Shown here piece after piece: positions 52,701 to 61,260 of a stretch of 64,000 nucleotides of DNA. How positions within the stretch are numbered: the first letter of the stretch is position 1; every line of letters starts with the position of its first letter. Position numbers and translations under genes: made by a program. Source of the stretch: Dicaeum eximium (Eukaryota; Chordata; Aves; Passeriformes; Dicaeidae); contig VWZP01006690.1 in NCBI GenBank assembly GCA_013396995.1, forward strand, positions 1,818,866 through 1,882,865, given 5' to 3'. Below the pieces are notes generated by a model. The model was not told the DNA's origin. It made no database searches and saw only the letters and a list, made by a program, of their open reading frames with translations.

Positions 52701-52754
52701 GGAGTTTTGCTGCAGGCAACAGGTAAGCTGTCGACTAAGCAACATTGACGCCAT
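25669..52754 (-). CDS. ABAT: ABAT, mitochondrial 4-aminobutyrate aminotransferase (15 coding exons)
   Basis: ABAT is a PLP enzyme of the mitochondrial matrix that transfers the amino group of GABA to 2-oxoglutarate, giving succinate semialdehyde and glutamate. Minus-strand CDS exons are 52685-52754, 42050-42147, 41188-41217, 40475-40592, 36442-36491, 33704-33784, 33498-33590, 33072-33134, 32494-32557, 31727-31875, 30389-30526, 29079-29246, 28218-28364, 27103-27214 and 25669-25790. They sum to 1503 bases, 500 residues plus stop, the human length. Residues 1 to about 28 form the mitochondrial presequence. The 2Fe-2S motif CGSC gives C163 and C166. H218 and R220 in FHGRTM, E298 in QSEGG, D326 and Q329 in DEVQTG, K357 (PLP lysine) in FSKKMM, T381 and R473 correspond to pig active-site residues after adding 28. 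There are no disabling changes. One oddity is Cys332 in QTGCGC, where mammals have Gly. Borders are GT-AG throughout. Confidence 0.97.
27103..27214 (-). CDS. ABAT: ABAT coding exon 15
   Basis: Residues 424-461, ARYPHLISRVRGRGTFCSF through RNKLIAIARNKG. Acceptor CTCTGCAG, donor G|GTAAGA. Confidence 0.96.
28218..28364 (-). CDS. ABAT: ABAT coding exon 14
   Basis: Residues 375-423, PYRIFNTWLGDPSKNLMLAE then HAGKALLTGLLDLQ. T381 corresponds to pig Thr353, which contacts the PLP phosphate from the partner subunit. The acceptor is TTCCCAAG and the donor CAG|GTAAAC. Confidence 0.96.
29079..29246 (-). CDS. ABAT: ABAT coding exon 13 (PLP lysine exon)
   Basis: Residues 319-374. HGCAFLVDEVQTG carries D326 (pairs with the PLP ring nitrogen) and Q329; FSKKMMTGGFFHKEEF carries K357, the Schiff-base lysine. 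Residue 332 is Cys (QTGCGCTGKF), where I recall Gly in mammals. Acceptor TCTGCAG, donor GCT|GTAAGA. Confidence 0.96.
30389..30526 (-). CDS. ABAT: ABAT coding exon 12
   Basis: Residues 273-318, VEDLIVKYRKKKKIVAG then VEPIQSEGGDNHASDDF. E298 is the gate residue equivalent to pig Glu270. Acceptor TTTACAG, donor AAG|GTAATA. Confidence 0.96.
31727..31875 (-). CDS. ABAT: ABAT coding exon 11
   Basis: Residues 223-272, CLATTHSKAIHKLDIPSLDW through NQQEEARCLEE. Acceptor GGGCTTAG, donor GAG|GTAAAA. Confidence 0.96.
32494..32557 (-). CDS. ABAT: ABAT coding exon 10
   Basis: Residues 202-223, PPGCPDYAMLSFMGSFHGRT. H218 and R220 match pig His190 and Arg192; the arginine holds the GABA carboxylate, and human R220K is a known deficiency allele. 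Acceptor CTTGCAG, donor G|GTAAGC. Confidence 0.95.
33072..33134 (-). CDS. ABAT: ABAT coding exon 9
   Basis: Residues 181-201, NKERGHNNVTKEELESCMIN followed by Q. This is the surface segment that varies most between species. Acceptor TTTTGCAG, donor CAG|GTAACA. Confidence 0.95.
33498..33590 (-). CDS. ABAT: ABAT coding exon 8 (2Fe-2S cysteines)
   Basis: Residues 150-180, VAPKGLSQVMTMSCGSCSNE then FKAIFMWYR. C163 and C166 match pig Cys135 and Cys138, which bind an iron-sulfur cluster shared between the two subunits of the dimer. Acceptor CTGACAG, donor AGA|GTAAGT. Confidence 0.96.
33704..33784 (-). CDS. ABAT: ABAT coding exon 7
   Basis: Residues 123-149, SAFINRPALGILPPENFTEK to SLLS. Acceptor TTTTTAG, donor TCA|GTAAGT. 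81 bases. Confidence 0.95.
34150..34457 (+). mobile_element. CR1 LINE 3' fragment in ABAT intron
   Basis: Sense-oriented CR1 tail on the + strand. The diagnostic end is GGCTGGACCTGAGGTCCCTT then CCAACATCATTGGTGCTGTG (34418-34455), and just upstream is TTTTGGAGGTCTTCAAGGTC. The copy is decayed and truncated. The 5' border is approximate. It is antisense to ABAT within the intron between exons 6 and 7. Confidence 0.8.
36442..36491 (-). CDS. ABAT: ABAT coding exon 6
   Basis: Residues 106-122, GYSHPSLIKLLQQPQNL. The last base of exon 5 completes Gly106. Acceptor AATTAG, donor CTG|GTAAGT. Only 50 bases. Confidence 0.95.
40475..40592 (-). CDS. ABAT: ABAT coding exon 5
   Basis: Residues 67-106, [20 protein letters not shown] then RMLDLYSQISSIPIG. 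Acceptor CTTGAAG, donor G|GTAGGA. 118 bases. Confidence 0.96.
41188..41217 (-). CDS. ABAT: ABAT coding exon 4 (30-base exon)
   Basis: Ten codons, ELMKKLNGIQ (residues 57-66), which align with human ELMKQLNIIQ. The acceptor TTCTGCAG and donor CAG|GTAATT are both clear. It is needed to join exons 3 and 5 in frame with the full protein, although skipping it would also keep the frame. Confidence 0.93.
42050..42147 (-). CDS. ABAT: ABAT coding exon 3
   Basis: Residues 24-56, GHRYISQAAAKIDVDFDYDG then LMKTEVPGPRSR. The mature N-terminus is expected near SQAAAK by analogy with mammals. Acceptor TCTTACAG, donor AGA|GTAAGT. 98 bases. Confidence 0.96.
44976..45005. repeat. (ATC)n microsatellite
   Basis: Short ATCATCATCATC run in the large ABAT intron 2. 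Simple repeat only. Confidence 0.6.
49725..49870 (+). mobile_element. Decayed CR1-like fragment
   Basis: The words AGGCTAAATATTAGGAAAAA and GCCTGGGGAGGCTGCAGAAG resemble the CR1 segment that reads approximately GGTTGGATATTAGGAA ... GCCCAGGGAGGTGG. The match is divergent and the borders are guesses. Confidence 0.45.
52571..52691 (-). repeat. ABAT: 36-bp minisatellite carrying four 5' splice sites at the ABAT first coding exon
   Basis: On the minus strand the donor word GTAAGT occurs at 52684, 52648, 52612 and 52576 (first base), exactly 36 bp apart. The first three are preceded by ATTTG and the fourth by TGTTTA. Within each unit the filler is a T/C-rich TTTCCTTGT-type block. The first site is the one that joins to exon 3 at the position expected from mammals. 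The array includes the last bases of the exon itself, so the duplication crosses the exon-intron border. The frame stays open through all units until TAA at 52568-52566. Confidence 0.95.
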
Positions 52755-52810
52755 TTTATTTTTTCTTTACTGAAAAAGACTCAATCTTGAGAGATTTCTT
52801 TCTCGATGTT
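52685..52810 (-). CDS. ABAT: ABAT first coding exon (start codon, presequence)
   Basis: The start codon is at 52754 (context AAAATGG). Residues 1-24, MASMLLSRQLTCCLQQNSRL then LVFG, form a basic, hydroxylated and hydrophobic mitochondrial targeting peptide that aligns with human MASMLLAQRL. Bases 52755-52810 are 5'UTR, preceded by a strong acceptor (long T/C tract ending TTCCAG, AG at 52812-52811). The donor at 52685|52684 is TTTG|GTAAGT. The coding part is 52685-52754. Confidence 0.92.
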
Positions 52811-55800
52811 CTGGAAGAAAAAAAAGAAAAAAAAGAAAAGCAAACACTTATTCATGCCCCTATAGATGCAGCCACTATTACTGTGTTGCTCATTTCAACT
52901 CCCCCTTTAATTAATTTCCATCCAAAGGCACCAAGAGCGTGTTTTGATGGATTAATGCTGATGTTCAGAGCAGTCTCAGGATTGAGCTCCACGTCTGATT
53001 CTTGGTTTGGTCTTGCTAAGGTAAATGATTTCTAGGCTAAAGCTGTATGTCCCAGCTTCAGCAGGGCCAGGGGGTAAAGGTCAGTACTTATTTGCCTTTG
53101 CTCTTCCTCTCTACTTTCTCTATATATGTAGACTATGTTAACTTAAGTTTTCAGTCAGTCTCTCAAGCCAAAGCTGTTGTTTTTGATTTGACCTAAGTTT
53201 ATGAGAAAAATCTCATCTAATGTAAAAGACAGCATGACAAGCATTAGGAAATAAAAGAAAATCAATCCCCTGAAAAACCAGTTTTTTTACCCATTAATCA
53301 CAACTGAAGAGAGAATGTGAGAGCTGAGATTGTCCAGCCTGAAGAAGGCTCAGGTTGCATCCCATCAATGTGCAATAAATACATGGTGGGAGGGAGTAAA
53401 GAAGGAGCCAGGGGCTTCCTCTTATCCCCAGTGATGGGATAAGAAGCAACGGGCACAAACTAGAATACTCTGAGCTTCACCTAAACACAGGAAATCCCCA
53501 GCAGGCTGCCCAGAGGGCATGGAATTGCCATGCCTGGAGATATCCACAACCCAAATGGTCCAGAGCAGACTGCTTCAGGTGTCACTGCTTGAGGAGAGCT
53601 GGACCAGACCCCTCGGCTCCCTCCCAAGCTCAGCCATTCCGTGGCTCTACCTCAGCTGGTTACATATAAATGACCTTGGAAAATCAAGGAGCATGAAAGA
53701 TAACATGACTCCCTTTTCACTCTGGATCACTTGTGCAGAAAGCCTGGCTGGAAGTCAGGAATAGATAAAACAGGTCATTGAATTATTATCCAGGACACAG
53801 GTTAAATTCAAACTTCACACTTCTCAGCATGGCCCCTGTGTTCTGTGCAGGAACTGAAGCCCTTTCCCTGGCATTTGCACCTTGCAGGACGCAGACCATG
53901 GAGCAGCAGTGGGCCAAGGCTTGCATTCCAAAGTGTCACTATTATCTATAAACCTGGGAAAAATTCTATTTAACAAATACACTCAGAGTAGAGCTGATCT
54001 TCCAGCAGAAAGAGATCGCAGTTTACAGCTTCCATCAGTCCTGTGCCATCAATAAAACATGCCAGCAGATGTTCATGACCAGATGCAGGGAAGTAGCTGA
54101 ACTATTGCTACCACGATAGCAAGTATCTCATGCCCAGAACTAAAATATCAGAAATTTAGTTTCTGTATTGTCTTCATGCAAAATACTATTTGTTCTCCTT
54201 CACACCTGAGCTTTTTCAAAATATATAAAAAAACAAAAAACTTCTTGCCTACAGAGATTTATAAATTCACAGACCTATTAAAACTCAGGAATAAAACCAA
54301 CTCCCTGTGCCTCCCCAGACAACTGACACAGCACTTGGCTTCACTTAGTTTAAGTTAAAATTCAAGGTAGCTTGCAATGTGCCAAGATCAGCAAACACTT
54401 GCACAACACTTGTGCACATGCTGGAAAAGCAAGATTAGCTTCCTAAGGCTTTGAGTCACAAGCGCAGAGGGAACTAGTTAATTTTGTTTTCTGTGGAGAG
54501 TAACTTCACTTATAAGACAAGATTAGTTTAATTCATTCATTATGTTTTCTCTCTCAGCTTCTTTCTTTACTTGTGCTAACTTTTGCATAATCAGTGTGTG
54601 AAGAAATATCCCAACACCATGGATTTCTTATCTCATGACACCCTCTAACAAAAACCAAATGCCAGTGTAAGTCAGTAAGAAAACGCCCAGCACCTCGATT
54701 GATGTCCTCTGCTCAGAGCTGTTTATCTGGTCTATACTTCTCCAATCCCCTCCATTAGTTTCCTCTTCAAAGTATTGCTTTTTCAGTCTTTAGGAAGCTG
54801 TAAAAGGTGAACACAGCTTTGCAGGAACTCACAAAAGGAGCAGTGCAAACATACTTAACAACCCACCAAGGTTCACTCCTTGTTCTCATGCCCTTCAGTC
54901 ACCTCCCATGGGGGTTTTGCTGCCAGCTGCCCAACTTTCCTTCTCCACAAGGATGAGATGCCTCTTCACATACAAATCAAACACACCTTCCAGTCATACT
55001 CCACAGCTGCACCCACCAGTATCTAGGTTTCCCTTCTTCTTCCTTCCCTAGGTGAACCATGCCTATGTCTACTTCCAGAATGTTATTTATTTCTAATTAT
55101 ACTTGCTGTTTATCTCAGGTCCTTTAATAGCTAAACTACAGTATTCATTAGAGGCTGAAAAATATAATTGGGAATGATATTGGCTTTCTGAACTACTCAT
55201 AGAAAAAAAATTACTGCATGAGGCTTAAAAATAAAGTAACTTAGTCCTAATTTTCCTTGACAGTTCTTCTATAAAAAGTTTTACCATTCTCTAGCCCAGA
55301 GTCAGAATAAATCATGTAACATCACATGTGAGTATAACTAAACCCAGCGTCTTTTCCATCTCCATTATGCACACAGGCTCTCACAGGAGATCAGCTGATG
55401 TGATTGGTATCTTAGTCTAAGCACACATTATTTGGTTATCACAACAACCAATTGAATTTTGCATCCATAACCCATATCCTGATCGATTCCCAGCAGCCCA
55501 GCCTGACCCAGCAGTGCAGGCAGCAGCAGCAGAGTTTGCAATCCAGCAGCACTCAGCTTTCCTGCACGTCGGAGCCGCAGCAATGCCACGCTCCACCACC
55601 ACTGCAGACACACAAATTCCCCAAATCCAGGCAAAATACAGCCACCAATTTCAGATATCTGACAGGAAAGGGGATCAGAAGGAACATCAGACCACGAAGA
55701 TGTGACACCCTTCCAGAAAAACATTCCTAAGTCTTCCCTAAACATTTTTCCTGTACTGGCAACTGTCTGAGCTGGAGCAGGCCATTGGTGCAGATGACTC

Positions 55801-58800
55801 CACAGAACTGCTATTCTGAACTGAATCTCAGTACCTTAATTTTCCAAATACATTTGCATAATTTTGTCTGTAATTTTGCATTATATAAACTGTGCTTGCC
55901 ACTGCGTGTGTTTAAGTCACAGCCACATTCTTCTAGTAAGACAAATTTTCATTTTCAAAGAGGGAGCTCAGTCCAGTTTATCACACACATGAAACATAAG
56001 GATATGTGGATTTTTAAAATGCATGCTGTGAAATTGGATGTACTTTTTTTTAACAGCATCTGCCAAATTTCTGTACCAAGAGATTATTTCTGACAGATAA
56101 AACTAGTTACTAGAGACAACAACAGTCATTCAGCAGCAGCAGCCTACTGGGAACACAGAAAGAAGTATTGTTTCCATGAGTGAACAACCCTGTTCTCGGG
56201 GGGGAAAAAGTTTTAGAAAGAGGGGGTTTTATCCTGACACAAGAGTGAAAATAGACAAACTAGGAGTTTGTGCAGCAACCTCACTCCCTAGCAGAGAAGC
56301 TAATGCAGCATGACATCGTGTGCCAGGCTGCAGCTCACAGAACCTGCCCTGGAAAACATCCTCTGGGGAGGTGCAAAGGTAAAGGCAAAACTGAGACCTA
56401 GCGGGATGGGAGGAGAAGTCAGCTCTGCAAATTTGCATCTCTTTCTTGCAACTCTTGGCTAAGACACAGAAAACTGTTTGAAATTCATGGGGGCACATTC
56501 ATCTGTCCCTCAGCTGCTCCAAACCCATTTAACCAGGAACAATTAAGTGGTTTAGAAACAGCAGCACAAGCTGCATTGGGCAATTACTTCACAAGGCTTC
56601 CAAAAAGCGGATTTGGGGAGCTGGGGAGCAGAGAGGGATCTAAAGGCAAATGAATTCCTTTTTTTACTGTTTTCCTTTGCTTGACTCTTCTAGGCTGCAC
56701 AGCAAGGGTAGAGTCATGCTAAGTGCTAATTGAAAAATTTCAGCATCTCTAATTATCTCTTAGTCCCTTTTGCTTGGATCCACCTGGATGTGAACCCAGC
56801 ACTAGGCTCACAGCCTGTGAGCTGCACAGGGGCTGCTGGTGGGTGCAGAGCCCTGTCCCTGTCTTGGAGCTGATGGCAGCACCAGCACTGTGCCCCAATG
56901 CCAGCCCTCCCTTCCCACAGCCAGCCTGCCCAGGCACCCCCAGGTGAGCTGGCACAGGCAGGCTGCAAGGAGGGAGCCCCTCCGAGGCTCTTTATTCCAC
57001 AGCTCAGCGTGCTTTGACACTGCTCCTTCTGCATCTGCCTTTGAACAGTGGAAGGAACTGCAAACTGAGGAACCAAGTCAGCTGTAGTTCCTGGGACTTA
57101 AAAGGACAAGGCTGAAAAGTTAGGCAGGACCCAGGTCCATCCTGGACTTGTTAAAGGGGCATAAATCTCCTGGTTTGTAGTGTTCATGAACAAGCATCTT
57201 TAGTAACAAAGGTGATTTAGATCAGGTATTTTACTTCTACAACAGCTCAAGGAGATCCCAGAGTCTGGAATAGCCCCACAATTTCACAAAGAAATATAAG
57301 TATGAGCAAGGCAAAAGACAGTCAAGGCTGTCATCCGTGAAACAATCATATCCTTCCTTAGTCTGCATTTAAGGAAGAATCAGGTAATGTAATGTCATCA
57401 TGGTATCTGCACAAAAAGATCCAAAGAACACAGCACTTGCTGTTTGAAAAGGGCACAGCCCCACCCTCCTTTGGGGAGTCCACATCCAGCAGATCAAAGC
57501 AGGAAACAACTGAATAAGTTCATCAGTTAGTGACAGAGCACAGAGTGATGTTAGATATCCTGACTTGTCGCTTTAGCCACTAAAATGTAAACCACAATGT
57601 AAATAAAGAGGCCTGGCAGCATGTTGATGTATTTAACTGCAGTTCACTTAGTCCCAGGAGCAGAGTTGAGAGTTCAGTATAGATTGTGAGTTTATGAAAG
57701 CCTGAATACACACAACAGGTCCTTTTACTTCAGCTGAGGTTTTATTCCAAACTATAGTTCTGAAACAAATTTGGATTAGCTTATAACAGCATTTGCAGAA
57801 GTCTGTGAGAGTAACACCAAGAATTTAGAAATTCAGTCATAGCTAGGCCAAAGTTATCCCAAATGAAACAGAATGGAATTGAAAAGTCCTGTTAAGAGGA
57901 AATTGCAAGAAATCTACATCTAGTGCTCATAAAAGGGTTGCATTAGATTTTTTCATTGAGTATCTATACAAACCCAGCAGAAAACAGAGCTAGAACCCTC
58001 AGCTTTGAGAAGAACAGTACAGAGGCAGCATCCTCATGAGAGGGCACAGCAAAGAAAAGGAAGCTGCTCATCCCCCACCTTGGTCAACCCAAGGCCACAG
58101 CCTCGTAGCCCAAAAGTGAAGGTGGTTACAAGCACCACACAACATGGAGCCCACACAGCAGGGTCAGGACAGAGATGGACACTCTGAAAGAGGTGTGCTG
58201 GGTCTGCAGGACCCAGCCAAAAGACAGCCCCTTTGAGCACTTTGAAGCTCAACACTTACATGGCCTAATTTCATGGACAGCAGCCAAAAAAGAGCAAAGT
58301 GTGGCTGTCCCCAAGGCTTGGCAAGCCTGTGCCTGCAGAGCTCACCAAGGCAATTCCCACCAGGAACACCAGAGCAAGCCTGCACATGGAAATGTGCATG
58401 CACCACCTACATGGATTTTTCCAAAAAACACTTCACAAGCTGACAGGCTGTTTATGCCTCTAATAATCTTAATGGCTTTGTGTAGAACAGGATGTAATTG
58501 AAAACTCCATGATTGTTCTTAAGTTGTCAAGGACACAGTTGTCATAGTTACAAGTAAAGCTCAAGTGTCAGTTATTCAGGGTTGCCTATTTATTTATCAT
58601 CACCAACAGTGCTGGACAGTCCCACGAGTCTTCAGAAGGACAGAAATGGAGAGACTGGTTTTGTCCTTCAAGTCTTGACAAAACAGTAAATATTGCACAC
58701 AAAAGCATAATAAACTGGTTTTTTTGCACAGCTCCCTTCTCTCCCTCCACATGCAGCTGGCATTCAAGTCAGTCTCCTGTGAGCACTGCAGCAAAAGCAC

Positions 58801-60200
58801 AAACCAAGCTGCAGTGCACAAGATGAAAACCTCACACCTACAGCTTGGAACTATTGTCCAGTCCCTACCTGCTTCATGGCACCTGCACTCAGGTCAGGGC
58901 TGAACCAGCAGAACAGGTTCAGTCCTTCCATCAAGTTTTAAAACTCATTTACAGTCTAAAGTCTCTCTATACTCATGTGTCCAGGTTCTCCTCCTCAGGT
59001 GCCCTCTGAGCAGGGTTTGGTGGCTGAATTTGAAGATATAACTTTCTTTTTTCTTAAAATAAAATCTTTCTGCTCTTGTCTCTGTTCACCCTCTCTCCAA
59101 AAAATATTGGGCCAAGGAAAGACACCTGGTCCCTAAGCCAATGAACAAGAACAGGTAGGAATGTTGTGATTATGGCACACTAGGATCCAGGTGACCCACT
59201 AAACTTCTGAGCAGCTCATTTTTGATCCAAGAATTATTGGCACAGCTAAAGTGGGATGAGATGTGCCTATACCTTCCCTGTGAAAGAAGTACATTGTCTC
59301 AGGAAAAGAAATAATGGAATTGAAAAAGCATCTGCTAGAAATTGCCAAGTTCCAGATGCAAAGCCAACAATACCTACATAAATGGCATAATGGTGCATAA
59401 ATGCTGATAAAAAACAAGCACAACTAAACTTACATTAGCTAAAAAAATCCAATTTTTTAAAGAATTTCTTAGTAGCTCCCCCTGAAAAAACCTGCACACT
59501 GATATTTCAGTGAACTTTACCAGTGACATACATATAAAAACATCTCTTCAAGTCTATATTAAACATATCTTCAAGCATATTTTAAATCCATTTTTTAAAT
59601 GCAGATGGCAACAACATACCCAAACCATGCCTGTTCATTTCCACACATTTCCCAGACCAAAACAGCCCAGCTCACAATGGATTAAACAAATTATGGCACA
59701 GCTGTGCTTTTCAGATCAGTTGCTCCACAAGCATTCTGTAGTTTTGAAAAAATTAAAGTACTGCAAAATACCCTCAAGTGGTATTTCCAAGGAAATTCAG
59801 TTATATTCCTTGTAAGATTTTATCCCTAGCATCTTACTGCTGCCTCCTCAGAGATCAGGAAAATAGATAAATAACACCAAATAAAAGCACAATTTATTTT
59901 CCTGTGTCATAGGGCATAAAAGAGCTCATTTGGAGACAGCCTGCACCAAACCAAAGGAAACATCTTAAGCCCAGTGAGAGCTCTGATTTCTCAAGGTGAC
60001 CCCCATTCCAGCTGAGGACGTGGAAAAGCAGAGCCACGCAGGAGATTTCTGGTACAAGGGGTCCAGAAAACAACCCAGGAGCAGCTATCCCTGCATATCC
60101 ATGGCAGGGACACTGTAACAACACACACACACCTGCCCATACACAAATTCCCACATTCCCCTTGGCACAGAGTGCAGCATGGCCAGACTCTGTGCCCACC
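52811..60200 (-). other. ABAT: ABAT intron 1 (5'UTR intron), no coding content
   Basis: The acceptor at 52811 shows that at least one 5' non-coding exon lies at higher coordinates. Apart from the CR1 piece at 53311-53650 I see only moderate-complexity intronic sequence; a GC-rich patch at 56770-57010 has no CpG enrichment or protein similarity. Confidence 0.55.
53311..53650 (+). mobile_element. CR1 LINE 3' fragment in ABAT intron 1
   Basis: Sense-oriented CR1 on +, with the recognisable blocks ATCCCATCAATGTGCAATAA, GGAGGGAGTAAAGAAGGAGC, AGAAGCAACGGGCACAAACT and CAGCAGGCTGCCCAGAGGGC, ending in GCCATTCCGTGGCTCT. Internal parts are missing, so the copy is dead. Confidence 0.88.
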
Positions 60201-61260
60201 CCACCGCCCGTGGCACAGGCACTTACAGGACTCGGATGCAAACTCCAGCTCTCCTGTTGGAAGTGCTGCTCCCAAGCTCCCCACAGCCAGCTCCAGGGTT
60301 GGAAGTGCTGCTCCCTGCTTCACTGCCTGCTCCCCTTCAGCGCAGGCTGCTGCTGGTTGTGCTGGTGAGGAATGCCATTGCTGCCAGCTCCTGCCAGCAG
60401 CCGCGCAGCGGGGACAGGCATCACCCAGAGGAAGCCCTGCGCTGCAGCCCTGCAGCTCGGCTGGGGGAGATGCCCCACTTAATGAAGGTTAATGGCACCA
60501 GCTCCTGGCAGCTACAGCCTGTGCTCAGCCAAAGCCAGCAGAGAGGAACACCCGACTCGCCTCAAACCCGAGAGCACCTGGCTCTGGAGCGTGCGTGTCC
60601 GAGTTCATCCGAAAGCCTCCTCAGCAGCTCTCTGAAAACAAATTCCGAGACGCAGAGCCAGACTGCGTTAAGGTTTGAAATGGCTCCTTAGTTTCCAACA
60701 ATTGTGCAAGTTGAAGAACAGGTTTTGTCCCTAAACCCCTTATTTTTACTCTGGTTTGCAAATATCCTGAGGGTGACACCCAGGCACACGACTGTCACAA
60801 AATAACCTTGGTTTGGTTCATTCCCTTCAGGTGGTGCGCAGGCAGCACGGCAGGCAGCACGCATCCCAGCAGCACCTCCCTCGGCACACTGCTCCTGCCG
60901 GGAATGGGGGATGTGGGTACCCACAGAACACCAGCAGCATGTCTGCTGGCACAGGGATGCAGGGAAAAGCGGCACAGAGTGCCATGGCCGAGGCTGGGCT
61001 ACCATGGCCAGGTTGCCATGGTGCCAGGGGGCAAGAGGGAAGATGCACCAGAAGGCAGAGAGAGGCTGAGCCGCTGAGATTTAAATCCCTGTGACAGCAC
61101 TTCGGCCGAGCCACTGCACGGTTGCTGTGGCAACCGACGAGTGAAAAATCACAGAGGAAATCTGTAATTATTACAAGTGAGGTGGTGACTTACCCACTTC
61201 AGTAATCAGGGCATTAAAACAGCTCGGGCAGAGGAGGGGGAGCTCGTGCCCCCCAACACG
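60200..61260 (-). promoter_or_regulatory. ABAT: Candidate ABAT promoter / first-exon region
   Basis: CpG density rises here compared with the 8 kb on either side (for example 60540-60670, 60840-60900, 61100-61140). Two plausible minus-strand donors exist: CCT|GTAAGT with the exon ending at about 60231, and GTG|GGTAAGTC near 61193. Either could end a non-coding first exon that splices to 52810. A palindromic X-box lies at 61120-61135. I cannot tell which donor is used, and the region could also hold several alternative first exons. Confidence 0.4.
61120..61135. promoter_or_regulatory. Palindromic RFX X-box
   Basis: GGTTGCTGTGGCAACC is a perfect inverted repeat of GGTTGC around TGTG and matches the RFX-family X-box (consensus close to GTTGCCATGGCAAC). 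A second, imperfect site, GGTTGCCATGGTGCC, is at 61011-61025. Confidence 0.6.
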
